Notes: a model not told the origin generated them from the letters alone. A stretch of DNA of 64,000 nt from Candidatus Poseidoniales archaeon (GCA_003602415.1 QQSK01000001.1:1353-65352); one strand, 5' to 3'; shown: positions 36,856 to 46,056, numbered from the stretch's first letter. Numbers and translations are program-made.

Positions 36856-37629
36856 TTGAAGAAGGACAGGCTTCCCGCTTTGAATATGCGTCAGCCATTA
36901 CCTAGGGTCCCAAGAGACCGCATCGCAGTGCTTATCGGCGCTAAAGGTGCTACTAGGAAAGAATTGGAGAAAGCGGCTGGATGCAAACACATTCAGATCG
37001 ATTCATCAACTGGTGAAATCGAAGTTACTTGGCCAGCACCTGGTGAATTTGACCCAGTTAAGGCTCTGAAGTTACCAGATGTAATCAAAGCGGTTGGAAG
37101 AGGAATGGCACCAACTCGAGCAATTCAGTTACTACAAGATGATTGGTTTTTTGAAATGGTTGATTTGAGGGACCATGTTGGTAAGCGCTCCAATCAACAG
37201 AGAAGAATAAGAGCTAGAATCATTGGTTCTGAAGGGAAGATTCGCAAGATGATTGAGCAGCATACCGGTGCTGAAATTTCGATTTACAAATCCACCGTCG
37301 TTTTAGTCGGAGATGGAGATGGATTAGGAAGTGCTAGACAGGCAATTGAGATGTTGGCTAGCGGCAGTGAACATGGTACAGTCATGAAATTCTTAGAACG
37401 AGAAAGAAAGAAATCACGACTTGATGCACGTTCATTAGACTACATTATAGAAAAGGAATCACCTACTGATACGGAAGATTTCCAAGACTTAGTTCCTGGA
37501 TTAGCAGCGGTAGCAGATCGCAGAAACCGACGTCTCAAAGCAGCCCAAGTGGACCCTGAAAATGAAGAAGAAGTTCTAGAGATGATGGAACTTTCAGAAG
37601 ACGAAGAGGTCAGTTGGGAGGAAGAGTGA
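36856..37629 (+). CDS. KH-domain ribosome-assembly protein (Dim2/Pno1-like)
   Basis: A 257-aa protein with two KH domains. The first has VPRDRIAVLIGAKGATRKEL and the second RRIRARIIGSEGKIRKMIEQ, each with a GxxG loop (GAKG, GSEG) that grips single-stranded RNA. Archaeal Dim2 binds aIF2-alpha and small-subunit rRNA and works with RIO1, its upstream neighbour. The C-terminal 60 residues are acidic and not part of a KH domain. The start is uncertain: a TTG at 36856 has no good binding site, and an ATG at 36886 would begin just before the first KH domain. The 3' end overlaps the convergent gene by 20 nt. Confidence 0.9.
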   Translation: MKKDRLPALNMRQPLPRVPRDRIAVLIGAKGATRKELEKAAGCKHIQIDSSTGEIEVTWPAPGEFDPVKALKLPDVIKAVGRGMAPTRAIQLLQDDWFFEMVDLRDHVGKRSNQQRRIRARIIGSEGKIRKMIEQHTGAEISIYKSTVVLVGDGDGLGSARQAIEMLASGSEHGTVMKFLERERKKSRLDARSLDYIIEKESPTDTEDFQDLVPGLAAVADRRNRRLKAAQVDPENEEEVLEMMELSEDEEVSWEEE

Positions 37630-39424
37630 CCTTCCTTCTCTGATACCAAGCAATTGCAATTCCAGCTACAATTAGTGCAATTACTCCCGGTGCAAACGAA
37701 GTTACAACTCCAACGCCAGATACACTTGCTCCTGTAACCATCATGTGATGATTATTGTTCGACTCATCTCTTTCATCGATCACATTGCTTGGGTCGATAA
37801 CAAGCCGTAAATCCCACTGTCCAGTATTTGGAACAACATAATCCCACACAATCAATTCACATCTACATTCGTCAGATAGATTCCCACCTTCAACAACTAC
37901 GGTTTGCATAGTTGTCCATTCAACATTAGCAGTTCTATCGGCAGGAGCTGCTTGAAGGTAAACTGTAACTGCCCCACCATGGCCCTGATTTGCCTCAAGC
38001 ATACTAGTGATGACAATGTCTCCATTAGTGTCTCCAGGTCTTACGACCAATCTGTCAACATTGGTTTGACTTGCATTCCAGGATAGGTCTAATCCTGGCA
38101 AAATTTGGAACGCATTTGGAATTGTAACCAATTCATTTCCTGCATTATCAGTAACTACTGCCCTCAACATTAGGTATTGTCGAGACTTAGTAGCCCAAGA
38201 TGCTAATCCCATAGTGCCATCCAATCCAGTTACACCGATGTCAATCCATCTGCCTGATTGGTCGGGTGTTGCACCCACACCATTCAAGTCAAAGCCATAC
38301 TGTATTTTCGAATTAGCCAAATCTATTCCAGAACCTAGGTCTTGTGCAGAGAATGAGATGTTGACGGAGCCAACCAAACTTGTTGTTAACTCATCAACAG
38401 TCCAACCAATTCCTTCAGGTTCGCTGACATCAACCTTGACATCGATTTCGATGGAATCGCCGATGTTTCCAACAATATCTACTGCTCGTAATTTGATTTG
38501 ATGTTCTCCTTCTGAGAATGAAATAGTGGTGCTATCTCCTGATACATCACTCCAAACTCCATCTTTTTGGATTTGTACATAATCGACTCCTGAACCGCTT
38601 CCATCATCAGCCGCAGTGTCCAGGTCAGAAATTATTACTTCAGTAGAATCGCTCCACTCTCCACCATTTCCGATGGTCGGGCTAGACATTACTGGAGCGG
38701 TTCTATCGATTCCAATGAACATTGTTTTACTTACTGAAAGACCGGAATTATCCCAAACAGTAAGCCTTGGATTGTATGTTCCTTCCGCAATGGAACCAGT
38801 GTTCCAATCCCATCCATATGCGATTGTTCCAGGTCCATCATCAGATGGACTACCAGGGCCAGGAACATTTGCTAGGCTTGCATGGGTAAGATCATCATCA
38901 TTTGCAGACCAAGTGAATGCCAAAGTCCCGTTCGCATCTAGCGCATACCATGCTCTATCGATTGCAGTTGTGCCGCTACCGAATCCCGAATTAGTCAAAT
39001 CGAATGATGTAATTACGGGTACTTGGTTAACAATATTGAATTGACCACTAGTGAACCAAGTTGTGAAATTTTGTGCTAGAGAATCCCACGCTCTTGCTCT
39101 GAATGTCCATGTTCCATTGGCGTATTCGGTTGTATCAACATGTTTTAGCCAAGGGGTCGTTGTCAGATTGGCTACACTTGTCCAACTTGATCCATCCGAA
39201 GAAATTTCTAGCTCGATGCTAGAAATAGTTCCATTGCCAGTAGATGTCAAACTTAGAGTGAACAAACCTTTGACATCTTGATTTTCAGAAGGTCCATTTG
39301 CAAATACTAGACTTAATTCACTATCTGCGAATTTGATTTGCTTGGAATCTGCCAAAAGAATATCTCCACTTTGACCAATAGTCATGATTAACACGACCAA
39401 AAGAGCGGAGATGACTCGCCTCAT
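37610..39424 (-). CDS. Exported Ig-like/CARDB protein with C-terminal membrane anchor
   Basis: A 604-aa protein; the start at 39424 gives a signal peptide (MRRVISALLVVLIMTIGQ), while the longer frame would add 16 polar residues. Several beta-sandwich domains follow. Ig-like or cadherin-like segments recur as TSTGNGTISSIELEISSDGS, DRTAPVMSSPTIGNGG and DVSEPEGIGWTVDEL, typical of bacterial Ig-like domains in large surface proteins. The last outer domain is CARDB-like (LRLVIDPSNVIDERDESNNNH). A membrane helix (FAPGVIALIVAGIAIAWY) and a short basic tail close the protein. No catalytic motif is visible. Confidence 0.8.
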   Translation of the reverse strand: MRRVISALLVVLIMTIGQSGDILLADSKQIKFADSELSLVFANGPSENQDVKGLFTLSLTSTGNGTISSIELEISSDGSSWTSVANLTTTPWLKHVDTTEYANGTWTFRARAWDSLAQNFTTWFTSGQFNIVNQVPVITSFDLTNSGFGSGTTAIDRAWYALDANGTLAFTWSANDDDLTHASLANVPGPGSPSDDGPGTIAYGWDWNTGSIAEGTYNPRLTVWDNSGLSVSKTMFIGIDRTAPVMSSPTIGNGGEWSDSTEVIISDLDTAADDGSGSGVDYVQIQKDGVWSDVSGDSTTISFSEGEHQIKLRAVDIVGNIGDSIEIDVKVDVSEPEGIGWTVDELTTSLVGSVNISFSAQDLGSGIDLANSKIQYGFDLNGVGATPDQSGRWIDIGVTGLDGTMGLASWATKSRQYLMLRAVVTDNAGNELVTIPNAFQILPGLDLSWNASQTNVDRLVVRPGDTNGDIVITSMLEANQGHGGAVTVYLQAAPADRTANVEWTTMQTVVVEGGNLSDECRCELIVWDYVVPNTGQWDLRLVIDPSNVIDERDESNNNHHMMVTGASVSGVGVVTSFAPGVIALIVAGIAIAWYQRRKVTLPPN

Positions 39425-39469
39425 CAAGTGCCTGACATAACCACTCGCCCTTGAATGCTCGCATTGCAA

Positions 39470-39486
39470 CACCCCCCTATGGGGTG
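39470..39486. repeat. CACCCC/GGGGTG hairpin
   Basis: A 6-bp G/C stem with a 5-nt loop between two divergent exported-protein genes. Its core CCCC-TAT-GGGG (39474-39484) resembles the hairpins at 6201-6213 and 23326-23342. It lies upstream of both genes. Confidence 0.4.
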
Positions 39487-39565
39487 TGTTGAAGATGAAA
39501 AATATGTAGCCGTCAGAGTTTTTTGAGTCGGTTGTTTCAAGTGCTACCCTCTCTCTCTTGTATTC

Positions 39566-42331
39566 ATGGCAAGAGCATCGGTGACCACTTTAGTCCTCGC
39601 GATGATGATTTTAGCCGTTGTTCCACTATCTGCGCAAGCAGAAGACAGTGGAGGTGTTCAAGCTTCAGAATCTACCGTGGCAATCTCACCTTCTAATCCC
39701 GTTGAGGGCGGTTCCATTACCATCACATTGACCTTGTTTAATTCAAACAATTTTGAAGCCGAGGATGTGTTATACAAGTTCTATTGGAATGGCGTTTCCT
39801 CTTCGCAGTTAATCTCGGCGAATACCGTTGATATTGCAGCAGAATCCACTGCGGATGTTCAAATTGTAAAATCAGGATTAACCGTTGGTGAACACAAAGT
39901 ATGGGTCGCTTTCGAATATGCAGGTGGCGGTGAGCAAATTTTCTTCTCTGACATAATTGTCAGTGGGTTAGCAGATTTGGAAGCGACTTCGATTTCAACA
40001 AGCCCATCAGATATTGAATCAGGTGATTCTGTAACGATTTCGACTGAAGTCTCCAACACAGGTTCACAAGATGCAGCAGCAAGTCGCCTTCAAATCAATC
40101 TGGAAGACCAAAGCGAAATTTTTGATGTACCTTCTATACTAGCCGGAGAAAGTGTTTGGATAAATGAAACAATGACTGCACCTTCTTCCGGAACCTATGA
40201 TTTCGATGTGATTGTAGATTTGGATGACGCTGTCGTAGAAGCGGATGAAAGTAATACTTTCACTTCTTCAATAACTGTGGATGCTAGAATGGATATAGCC
40301 CATCAAGGAGAACTTTCAATCGATGTAGATGAAGGCGCTCTACAAGGCCCATGGACTGTTTCGGGTACGATAACAAGAACCGGCGGCAGCGGTGTAACCG
40401 AAGTTCCAATGCGTTTGGAAATTAAGGATGATGTAGGAGTCAATGTTCCATTACCTACTTTTTATGTTAACATCAGTGGTGGTGAAAACGCACAACAAGT
40501 TTGGTCATTCCCTCTCCTCTACAATTACATCTCAACATTATCTGCTGGAAATCACGAAGTTAGTGCAGTCATCGACCCGTACGGAACTGCATCTTTCATC
40601 CAAGAGACTACTGACAATGATCGCATAAGTGCTTACTTTGACAAGTACGATGTCCCTGATGTTTCAGTTGACCCTTATGCAATTCCATCAAAAAACACCG
40701 TCACAAGTGGTAGCAATGTCGATTGGACGGTCGCCATTACAAATTCAGGAGAAGTAGATGTTTCTGGTAGACTAATCTACACTTGGGAAGGTCAAACAGT
40801 AGAGGAAAACTCTCAACCAATAATCAACATTCAGCCTGGAGAAACTCATATCTGGACCGAGACTCTTCCTACAGAGAGTGGGTCACATGATGCAGACTTC
40901 GAAGCACAATGGATTCCAACCGCTGGGTCATTTGATGCTAATCCATTGAATTCCTTTGCAAACGGAAGTGTCGAGGTCACAGCTCAACTAAGGCTAACAT
41001 GGTCTAGAGCATCCATGTCATTGGTAGATTCTAGTCAAGAACCTGCAAATTTCCCATTGATCGCTGGGCAGGAATACACTGTTTCAATTAAACAGGGCTC
41101 TCAAGAAACAGGGTCAGTAAATTACTCCTGTGAAAACGAATTGGGAGAAGTATTTGGAGAGATTCAAATCGATGTAACCACAGGTGGGCAAATAGTAACG
41201 GTAGAATGCACATTTACTGCATCTGCGCCATTTACTAACATCAATTTGATTCCAGATGACAAAGCGGTTTGCGATACACAAACATGGAATTGGGACTCGA
41301 AAGAATCCAGTAGCAACGTGGCGGATGAAGCCGGTAGCATGAATTTCAAGACTGCAGGATTAATCGCAGTCATTTGTGTTGTTCTCATCGCCGTACTTAT
41401 CGCAGCCGTAATCTTGACCAGAGAAGTAGAAGAAGAAGTCGAGAGAGATATCTTTGATTATTGTCCTGCTTGTGATGGTGAATTAGAAGGCAATGAAGAC
41501 CGTTGTCCGTATTGTACATTCAATCTCAAGAAAGCAAGAAAGCAATTCCACGATTGTGAATCATGTGGTGAATCAATTCCAGATTTATTGTCGAATTGTC
41601 CATATTGTGGTGCTAATCAAGATGTATCGAAATACTTTGAGAGACGTGAACGCAGAGTCGTTGAAAAGGAAACAATTGCTCTTCAAGATGAAGAAGAAGT
41701 TGATCCTGAAACAATTCACGCAGCAGGATATGAAGGATTCGAAGAGGCTGTCAAAGAATTCGGTTACGATGCTGATGACCTTGAAGGTCATTGGGATGAA
41801 AATATCGCCAAGGCTGAGCAAGAAGTCGAGGCCGCTTATGATAGAAGAGTCGCAGCTGAAGAAGAATTCGACCTTGATGATGAAGAGGCAGTTAACACTG
41901 TAACAACCACGTTAAAGAGTATCAAAGAAACATTCGAAGGCCATGATATTGATGCGATTTTGAAAGATAAAGAAATCAAATCTCACGTTGATGACGGTGG
42001 CGAATTATCTGCTAGCGATGCAGATATTCGTGAAAGATTGTTCGAGATTACTGGCGAAGAGGGCGTATTACCTGGAGACGAAGTGAATATTGGAATGGGT
42101 ATTCAAGACCGATCTCTAGCAGGAAATGTACTTCCAGAAGATGCAATGGACTTCTCATTCGATGAGGAAGCAGACGAAGTAAACCCTGTCGCAGCAGCAG
42201 CCGCAGAAAGTAAGAGAAGGCGCGGTGTTAGAAGGAAGTCTAAGGTGAAAACCGCAGAATGTGGAGCATGTGGCGCAGATATTGCAGCTGATGCAAACGA
42301 GTGCTCTACATGCGGTGCTAAATTCGAATGA
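39566..42331 (+). CDS. Exported CARDB-repeat protein with large cytoplasmic multi-zinc-ribbon region
   Basis: A 921-aa protein. A signal peptide (residues 1-25, ending SAQAED) is followed by about five CARDB-like domains; the phrases SPSNPVEGGSITITLTLFN and SPSDIESGDSVTISTEVSN start two of them. A membrane helix lies at about residues 597-618. The cytoplasmic part of about 300 residues has two zinc ribbons directly after the membrane (CPACDGELEGNEDRCPYC near 633 and CESCGESIPDLLSNCPYC near 662), then an acidic helical region, a basic patch (SKRRRGVRRKSK) and a third ribbon at the very end (CGACGADIAADANECSTCG). The layout suggests transmembrane linkage of surface binding to a cytoplasmic partner; no enzyme domain is seen. 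Confidence 0.82.
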   Translation: MARASVTTLVLAMMILAVVPLSAQAEDSGGVQASESTVAISPSNPVEGGSITITLTLFNSNNFEAEDVLYKFYWNGVSSSQLISANTVDIAAESTADVQIVKSGLTVGEHKVWVAFEYAGGGEQIFFSDIIVSGLADLEATSISTSPSDIESGDSVTISTEVSNTGSQDAAASRLQINLEDQSEIFDVPSILAGESVWINETMTAPSSGTYDFDVIVDLDDAVVEADESNTFTSSITVDARMDIAHQGELSIDVDEGALQGPWTVSGTITRTGGSGVTEVPMRLEIKDDVGVNVPLPTFYVNISGGENAQQVWSFPLLYNYISTLSAGNHEVSAVIDPYGTASFIQETTDNDRISAYFDKYDVPDVSVDPYAIPSKNTVTSGSNVDWTVAITNSGEVDVSGRLIYTWEGQTVEENSQPIINIQPGETHIWTETLPTESGSHDADFEAQWIPTAGSFDANPLNSFANGSVEVTAQLRLTWSRASMSLVDSSQEPANFPLIAGQEYTVSIKQGSQETGSVNYSCENELGEVFGEIQIDVTTGGQIVTVECTFTASAPFTNINLIPDDKAVCDTQTWNWDSKESSSNVADEAGSMNFKTAGLIAVICVVLIAVLIAAVILTREVEEEVERDIFDYCPACDGELEGNEDRCPYCTFNLKKARKQFHDCESCGESIPDLLSNCPYCGANQDVSKYFERRERRVVEKETIALQDEEEVDPETIHAAGYEGFEEAVKEFGYDADDLEGHWDENIAKAEQEVEAAYDRRVAAEEEFDLDDEEAVNTVTTTLKSIKETFEGHDIDAILKDKEIKSHVDDGGELSASDADIRERLFEITGEEGVLPGDEVNIGMGIQDRSLAGNVLPEDAMDFSFDEEADEVNPVAAAAAESKRRRGVRRKSKVKTAECGACGADIAADANECSTCGAKFE

Positions 42332-42478
42332 AGATGCCTGTCAGTACTCACAGGGTTCGTCATCGCGTAAGCTCGGCTGACCCTCTTGACTTCATTCAGG
42401 CAGACATGCCAAGCACAGGCCACGCTTCAAACCATCGAGGGGTGTCATTGATACATTGGTTCCTCTTCGGCAAGTACG

Positions 42479-43042
42479 ATGAGGGCAAAACCAGCGATGT
42501 CTGCATTCATCATGCTCGCAATATTGCTAGCCTCGAGTATGGGATGCATCGGACTTGTTCCTGCTCGCGAATTTATGGAGGATTTGAGAGACCCTCCAAA
42601 GATGGTCGATGTTACAGAGAAAATCAATGCATCTCACGTTTTTACAACCGACATAACCAATGTTCAAGGCTCAACTAGTTATTCTACTTCTCAAACTTTT
42701 GATGTAGATGCAAATGTCAAGGAGATCAGTGCTTACATTTCTACCCAGATGCCTTTGGAATTGGTACTCCCAGGTATTCCTACTGAAGTTAGGTACGTTA
42801 CGGCGACTTTAACCGATGCAGATGGCAATCAAGTTTGGTTCGCAGAAGTTACAGAGACTGAGAGAAAGATGGTCGAAACTTTCCAGCAACCATTAGCAGA
42901 AGGGGAATGGACTTTGAATGTAGAAGCCAGAGGTTATGGGGAAGAATTAGCAAACCTGTACAAGGACTCATTCCAGGTTTTGGTTAAGATTGAGAGTGAG
43001 TGTTGGAAATATCCAAACGAAGATGTATGTTCATTCGATTAG
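42479..43042 (+). CDS. Putative archaeal lipoprotein
   Basis: A 187-aa protein with a lipoprotein-type signal: hydrophobic stretch SAFIMLAILLASSMGC with the lipobox Cys at residue 23. The mature part is a compact beta-rich domain with no motif I recognise. Its last six residues contain one Cys and are acidic. The ATG at 42479 is not preceded by a strong binding site; Met7 is an alternative. The 147-nt gap before it holds nothing I can support beyond a possible promoter. Its end overlaps the convergent nuclease gene by 4 nt. Confidence 0.7.
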   Translation: MRAKPAMSAFIMLAILLASSMGCIGLVPAREFMEDLRDPPKMVDVTEKINASHVFTTDITNVQGSTSYSTSQTFDVDANVKEISAYISTQMPLELVLPGIPTEVRYVTATLTDADGNQVWFAEVTETERKMVETFQQPLAEGEWTLNVEARGYGEELANLYKDSFQVLVKIESECWKYPNEDVCSFD

Positions 43043-44238
43043 ACCAAGCTTGAATCACAGGCATATCTTCTCGAGCAACTCTGACACTTCCCTTTCCGAT
43101 TGTGGTTTCTTTCAGCACCACCTTCAACCATTAGACGTTGAACTTCTTTGATTGCCGAAAATAGAGTATGCTTACTTTCATCGTTCCAATCAATACTGTG
43201 AAGGTTTTCTGAACCATACTTCAGCACTCCATATGGGGGGGTTCTTCCAGTTGTAGATTCTACCAAGTGGATATATGCCAGTAATTGCATGCGGTGAGAT
43301 TTGTGAGGCTTATCTGGTATTTTGCCAGTTTTCTGTTCGACGGGTATGAACTCTCCATCCACAATCACAATTTGGTCAGGTTTCCCTCTAACCCCTGTAT
43401 GGTCATCGACCAACAAACCTGCGGTCGAATCATCATCTGAATAAGCGAGTTCCATATTTTCATCAATACCTGCATCGATTCTTGCGGTTTCTACTGCGCT
43501 ATCTGCAAGTAGCGCTCGTTGTAATTGCCAAGACGCCATTAGTGTCCAAACCATTGCAACAGTAACAAGAATAAACCCTGCTTGCTCTTTATCTTCAGCC
43601 CACATTAATGCTATTGCGTGTAATCCAAAGATGGTAGCACCAATTAACAAACCAGCCTCAACTTTACCACCTTGACCCCATCCTCCAATGAATCCGAATG
43701 GCTGAAAAGTGAAGGGAATAATCTCATCTTCAAGCGTACTAATTTCTTGAATCTCGTCGAGTTCACTGATTTGGGAATCGGTCCACCTTCGCCAAGGTAG
43801 ATAGATTGCAATCAAACCTAACACTAGCCAAATTAGAGATAGGATGGTCAGATATCTTGCAAAATCAACCGGGGCATTAGTATCTGTAATATTTGTAAAA
43901 ATTAGAGCATCTGTGATAAAAATAATTACAATTGTAAACCACCAAGACCAAATGATTAGCGCCTTTTTCAGATCATTTTGTTTTTGTTTGAACAAATTCA
44001 TTTTTTCATGAATTTCAGCATGCTTCTTTCTTCCAGCATCAATTGCTTCACCCTTCCCACTTTTTCCTTCTCTTGCCAATGACCAGGACAATGGACAGTA
44101 GGTGTGACGTTCCAAATCACTTGCAGAAACATGCAATGCATTACCGGAATCATCTCTCCAGAATCCATCATCACTTTCTACTGCGATTATTGGATTGCTT
44201 GAGCCTGCATCTGCGATATTTCCACCTCCGGTAGCCAT
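43039..44238 (-). CDS. Cas4/RecB-like PD-(D/E)XK nuclease with four inserted transmembrane helices
   Basis: A 399-aa protein carrying the complete Cas4-type set. Cys48 (HTYCPLSW) and the C-terminal Cys385, Cys388 and Cys394 (CQSCSRRYAC) would hold a 4Fe-4S cluster. His73 (GRKKHAEIH), Asp288 (GVRGKPDQI), Glu301 and Lys303 (PVEQKTG) form the nuclease centre. Gln318-x3-Tyr322 (MQLLAYIHL) is the QxxxY motif. Between His73 and Asp288 about 150 residues are inserted, with four strongly hydrophobic helices (about 93-114, 126-147, 195-214, 219-240). The expected reaction is cleavage of DNA, but here at the membrane face. No cas1, cas2 or CRISPR repeat lies in the window. The first 35 residues are low-complexity and the start codon is uncertain. 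Confidence 0.85.
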   Translation of the reverse strand: MATGGGNIADAGSSNPIIAVESDDGFWRDDSGNALHVSASDLERHTYCPLSWSLAREGKSGKGEAIDAGRKKHAEIHEKMNLFKQKQNDLKKALIIWSWWFTIVIIFITDALIFTNITDTNAPVDFARYLTILSLIWLVLGLIAIYLPWRRWTDSQISELDEIQEISTLEDEIIPFTFQPFGFIGGWGQGGKVEAGLLIGATIFGLHAIALMWAEDKEQAGFILVTVAMVWTLMASWQLQRALLADSAVETARIDAGIDENMELAYSDDDSTAGLLVDDHTGVRGKPDQIVIVDGEFIPVEQKTGKIPDKPHKSHRMQLLAYIHLVESTTGRTPPYGVLKYGSENLHSIDWNDESKHTLFSAIKEVQRLMVEGGAERNHNRKGKCQSCSRRYACDSSLV

Positions 44239-44376
44239 CGGCTAACATGAGTTGAAATCAAGGTTGTGCCTACTAGTGTTAGTCCAGATTCGCATTACTG
44301 TGTCATAATTCGAAATTTTGCTGGACGAAGCGGTTATTTAGGGGGGGATGGTGGCCCGAATGCTGGAGTCTATACT

Positions 44377-44976
44377 ATGACTGAACTTCTCATCGACCGT
44401 GAGACCTACGAGACACATGCTGTTCACATTGGAACACAGCAGAAAAGCGCTGATATGGCACAGTTTATTCAAGAGGTTCGCTCTGATGGATTGTACTTGA
44501 TAGACATCGAAATTACAGATGGCAGAATCCGAGCAATCTCTCAATTCTTGAATCGTTACAATCCAGCAAATATCATGGTTGTTAGTGCAAGACAATACGG
44601 ACAACGCCCAGCACGAAAGTTTGCTGAAGCTATCGGTGCTAATGCTAGTGTAGGCCGCTTTATTCCTGGAAGCCTAACAAATCCTGCTCTTCGTTCCTAT
44701 GTAGAGCCTGATATGCTATTCGTTACAGACCCTGCTGCAGACCAGCAGGCACTTAGAGAGGCAGTCAATTCAGGACTTCCGATTGTTGGAATTTGTGATG
44801 CAAACAATAACCTAAGAAATGTCGATCTTGCTCTACCTGCAAATAATAAGGGTAGAAAGTCTCTATCTCTACTATACTGGATTTTAGCCCGTGAAGTCTT
44901 GAAGGCTCGTGGAGAAACAACCGATGAAGCTTGGGCTGAAGCACAAGACCTTGAAGACTGGGAATCTACTTTCTGA
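44377..44976 (+). CDS. rps2: Ribosomal protein S2 (uS2)
   Basis: A 199-aa small-subunit protein. It has HAVHIGTQQKSADMAQF, ANIMVVSARQYGQRPARKFAEAIGA in two pieces (IMVVSARQYGQRPARKFAEA), GRFIPGSLTNP, LFVTDPAADQQALREA and PIVGICDANNNLRNVDLALP, all typical of archaeal uS2. I chose the ATG at 44377 because GGAG lies 8 nt upstream and because homologues begin near here; the open frame continues upstream to 44266 without family similarity. A TATA-like TTATTTA near 44333 fits as promoter. Confidence 0.95.
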   Translation: MTELLIDRETYETHAVHIGTQQKSADMAQFIQEVRSDGLYLIDIEITDGRIRAISQFLNRYNPANIMVVSARQYGQRPARKFAEAIGANASVGRFIPGSLTNPALRSYVEPDMLFVTDPAADQQALREAVNSGLPIVGICDANNNLRNVDLALPANNKGRKSLSLLYWILAREVLKARGETTDEAWAEAQDLEDWESTF

Positions 44977-44984
44977 GCAGATAC

Positions 44985-45000
44985 TCACCCCAGTGGGTGA
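44985..45000 (+). repeat. TCACCC-CAGT-GGGTGA hairpin
   Basis: A 6-bp inverted repeat with a 4-nt loop between rps2 and the dihydrouridine synthase gene. The right arm includes the GGTGA that would be the ribosome binding site of the next gene, so folding could hide that site. It may equally be a weak rps2 terminator. Confidence 0.4.
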
Positions 45001-45005
45001 TGAAG

Positions 45006-46031
45006 ATGAGCGATTTCATCTTGCCAAAACCAAGTGAATGGGACGGTGAACAACGTCCACTATTCCTAGCTCCAATGTCTGGAGTTACAGATTTACCTTA
45101 TCGATTGCTTGCTAAGGAATGTGGAGCAGATTATACGATAACAGAGTTCACTAATTCGACAGCCCTTACCAGAGATGCGGCGATGTCTTGGAGAAAGATG
45201 GAAACATGTGATGATGAAAATCCGTTTATTCCTCAAATCTTTGGAGGAGTATCGGCAGATATGGCATTGGCAGCAGAATTGCTGCAAGATAGTGCAGACA
45301 TTATCGATCTGAATTTTGGTTGTCCTGCTCCAAAGGTCACCAAAATATGTGCGGGCGCTGCATTGATGGGGGAGCCAGAGAATCTAATTTCGATGTGCGA
45401 AGAAGTGGTGAATCGTGTTGATATTCCTGTAACTGCAAAAATGCGACTAGGTACTGGACAAGGAAATTTCAATGCCAAAGAAATCTGTCAAGAACTAGAA
45501 CAGGTAGGGATTCAACGCCTTTGCGTTCATGGTCGAACTCTTAGACAACGTTACTCCGGAATTGCGGATTGGGAATATATTACAGAAGTTGTTGACTCAG
45601 TTGATTTACCAGTAATTGCAAATGGAGACGTTGTAGATACAAAATCAGCAACTGATTGCTTGAATCAAACTCATGCTGCAGGATTGATGATAGGCAGAGG
45701 GGCAATTGGTCGCCCCTCCGTTTTTGGTGAGATCAAAGTAGGGCTTGGTTGGATGGAAGAAGATGAACTTCCATGGATAAAAGCCCATGAAGGAGATTGG
45801 CACTCACAATCAGATGTTGCTAGACAATTTGCAACTAGACGCTGGTGTTGGAATAGATATATTGAACTGGCTCGACAAACTACTGGATTAGATATCAAAT
45901 CGATGAGAGGTCATGCGGTTTCATTTACCAAAGGCCTTCCTAGCGCCAAGAAAATTCGTAGTATAATGCATGGTAAACAAAGCAGGGAAGAGTTTGCACA
46001 AGCAACTAGTGATTTTCTTGCAACACATTGA
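45006..46031 (+). CDS. tRNA-dihydrouridine synthase (Dus family)
   Basis: A 341-aa FMN-dependent TIM-barrel enzyme reducing uridines in tRNA. It starts with PLFLAPMSGVTDLPYRLLAKECGA (APMSGVTD is the FMN-binding start), has IDLNFGCPAPKVTKICAGAALM around the catalytic Cys region, VTAKMRLG, CVHGRTLRQRYSGIADW and the phosphate site VIANGDV followed by GLMIGRGAIGRPS. The C-terminal helical domain contacts tRNA. I use the ATG at 45006 after GGTGATGAAG; GTG at 44997 and ATG at 45000 are in frame. It follows rps2 closely. Confidence 0.93.
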   Translation: MSDFILPKPSEWDGEQRPLFLAPMSGVTDLPYRLLAKECGADYTITEFTNSTALTRDAAMSWRKMETCDDENPFIPQIFGGVSADMALAAELLQDSADIIDLNFGCPAPKVTKICAGAALMGEPENLISMCEEVVNRVDIPVTAKMRLGTGQGNFNAKEICQELEQVGIQRLCVHGRTLRQRYSGIADWEYITEVVDSVDLPVIANGDVVDTKSATDCLNQTHAAGLMIGRGAIGRPSVFGEIKVGLGWMEEDELPWIKAHEGDWHSQSDVARQFATRRWCWNRYIELARQTTGLDIKSMRGHAVSFTKGLPSAKKIRSIMHGKQSREEFAQATSDFLATH

Positions 46032-46056
46032 AATCAAAACCTAATGTGGGAAAAAT

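Noticed and set aside
42328-42678. 116-aa plus-strand frame between the zinc-ribbon protein and the lipoprotein
   Set aside because: It overlaps the lipoprotein signal peptide in another frame and looks random; the lipobox frame is better supported.
43039-44238. CRISPR-Cas locus around the Cas4-like gene
   Set aside because: No cas1, cas2 or effector frames and no regularly spaced repeats were seen on either side; the neighbours are a lipoprotein and rps2.
44266-44376. In-frame upstream extension of rps2
   Set aside because: It has no similarity to uS2, and the ATG at 44377 has a well-placed GGAG and a TATA-like element.
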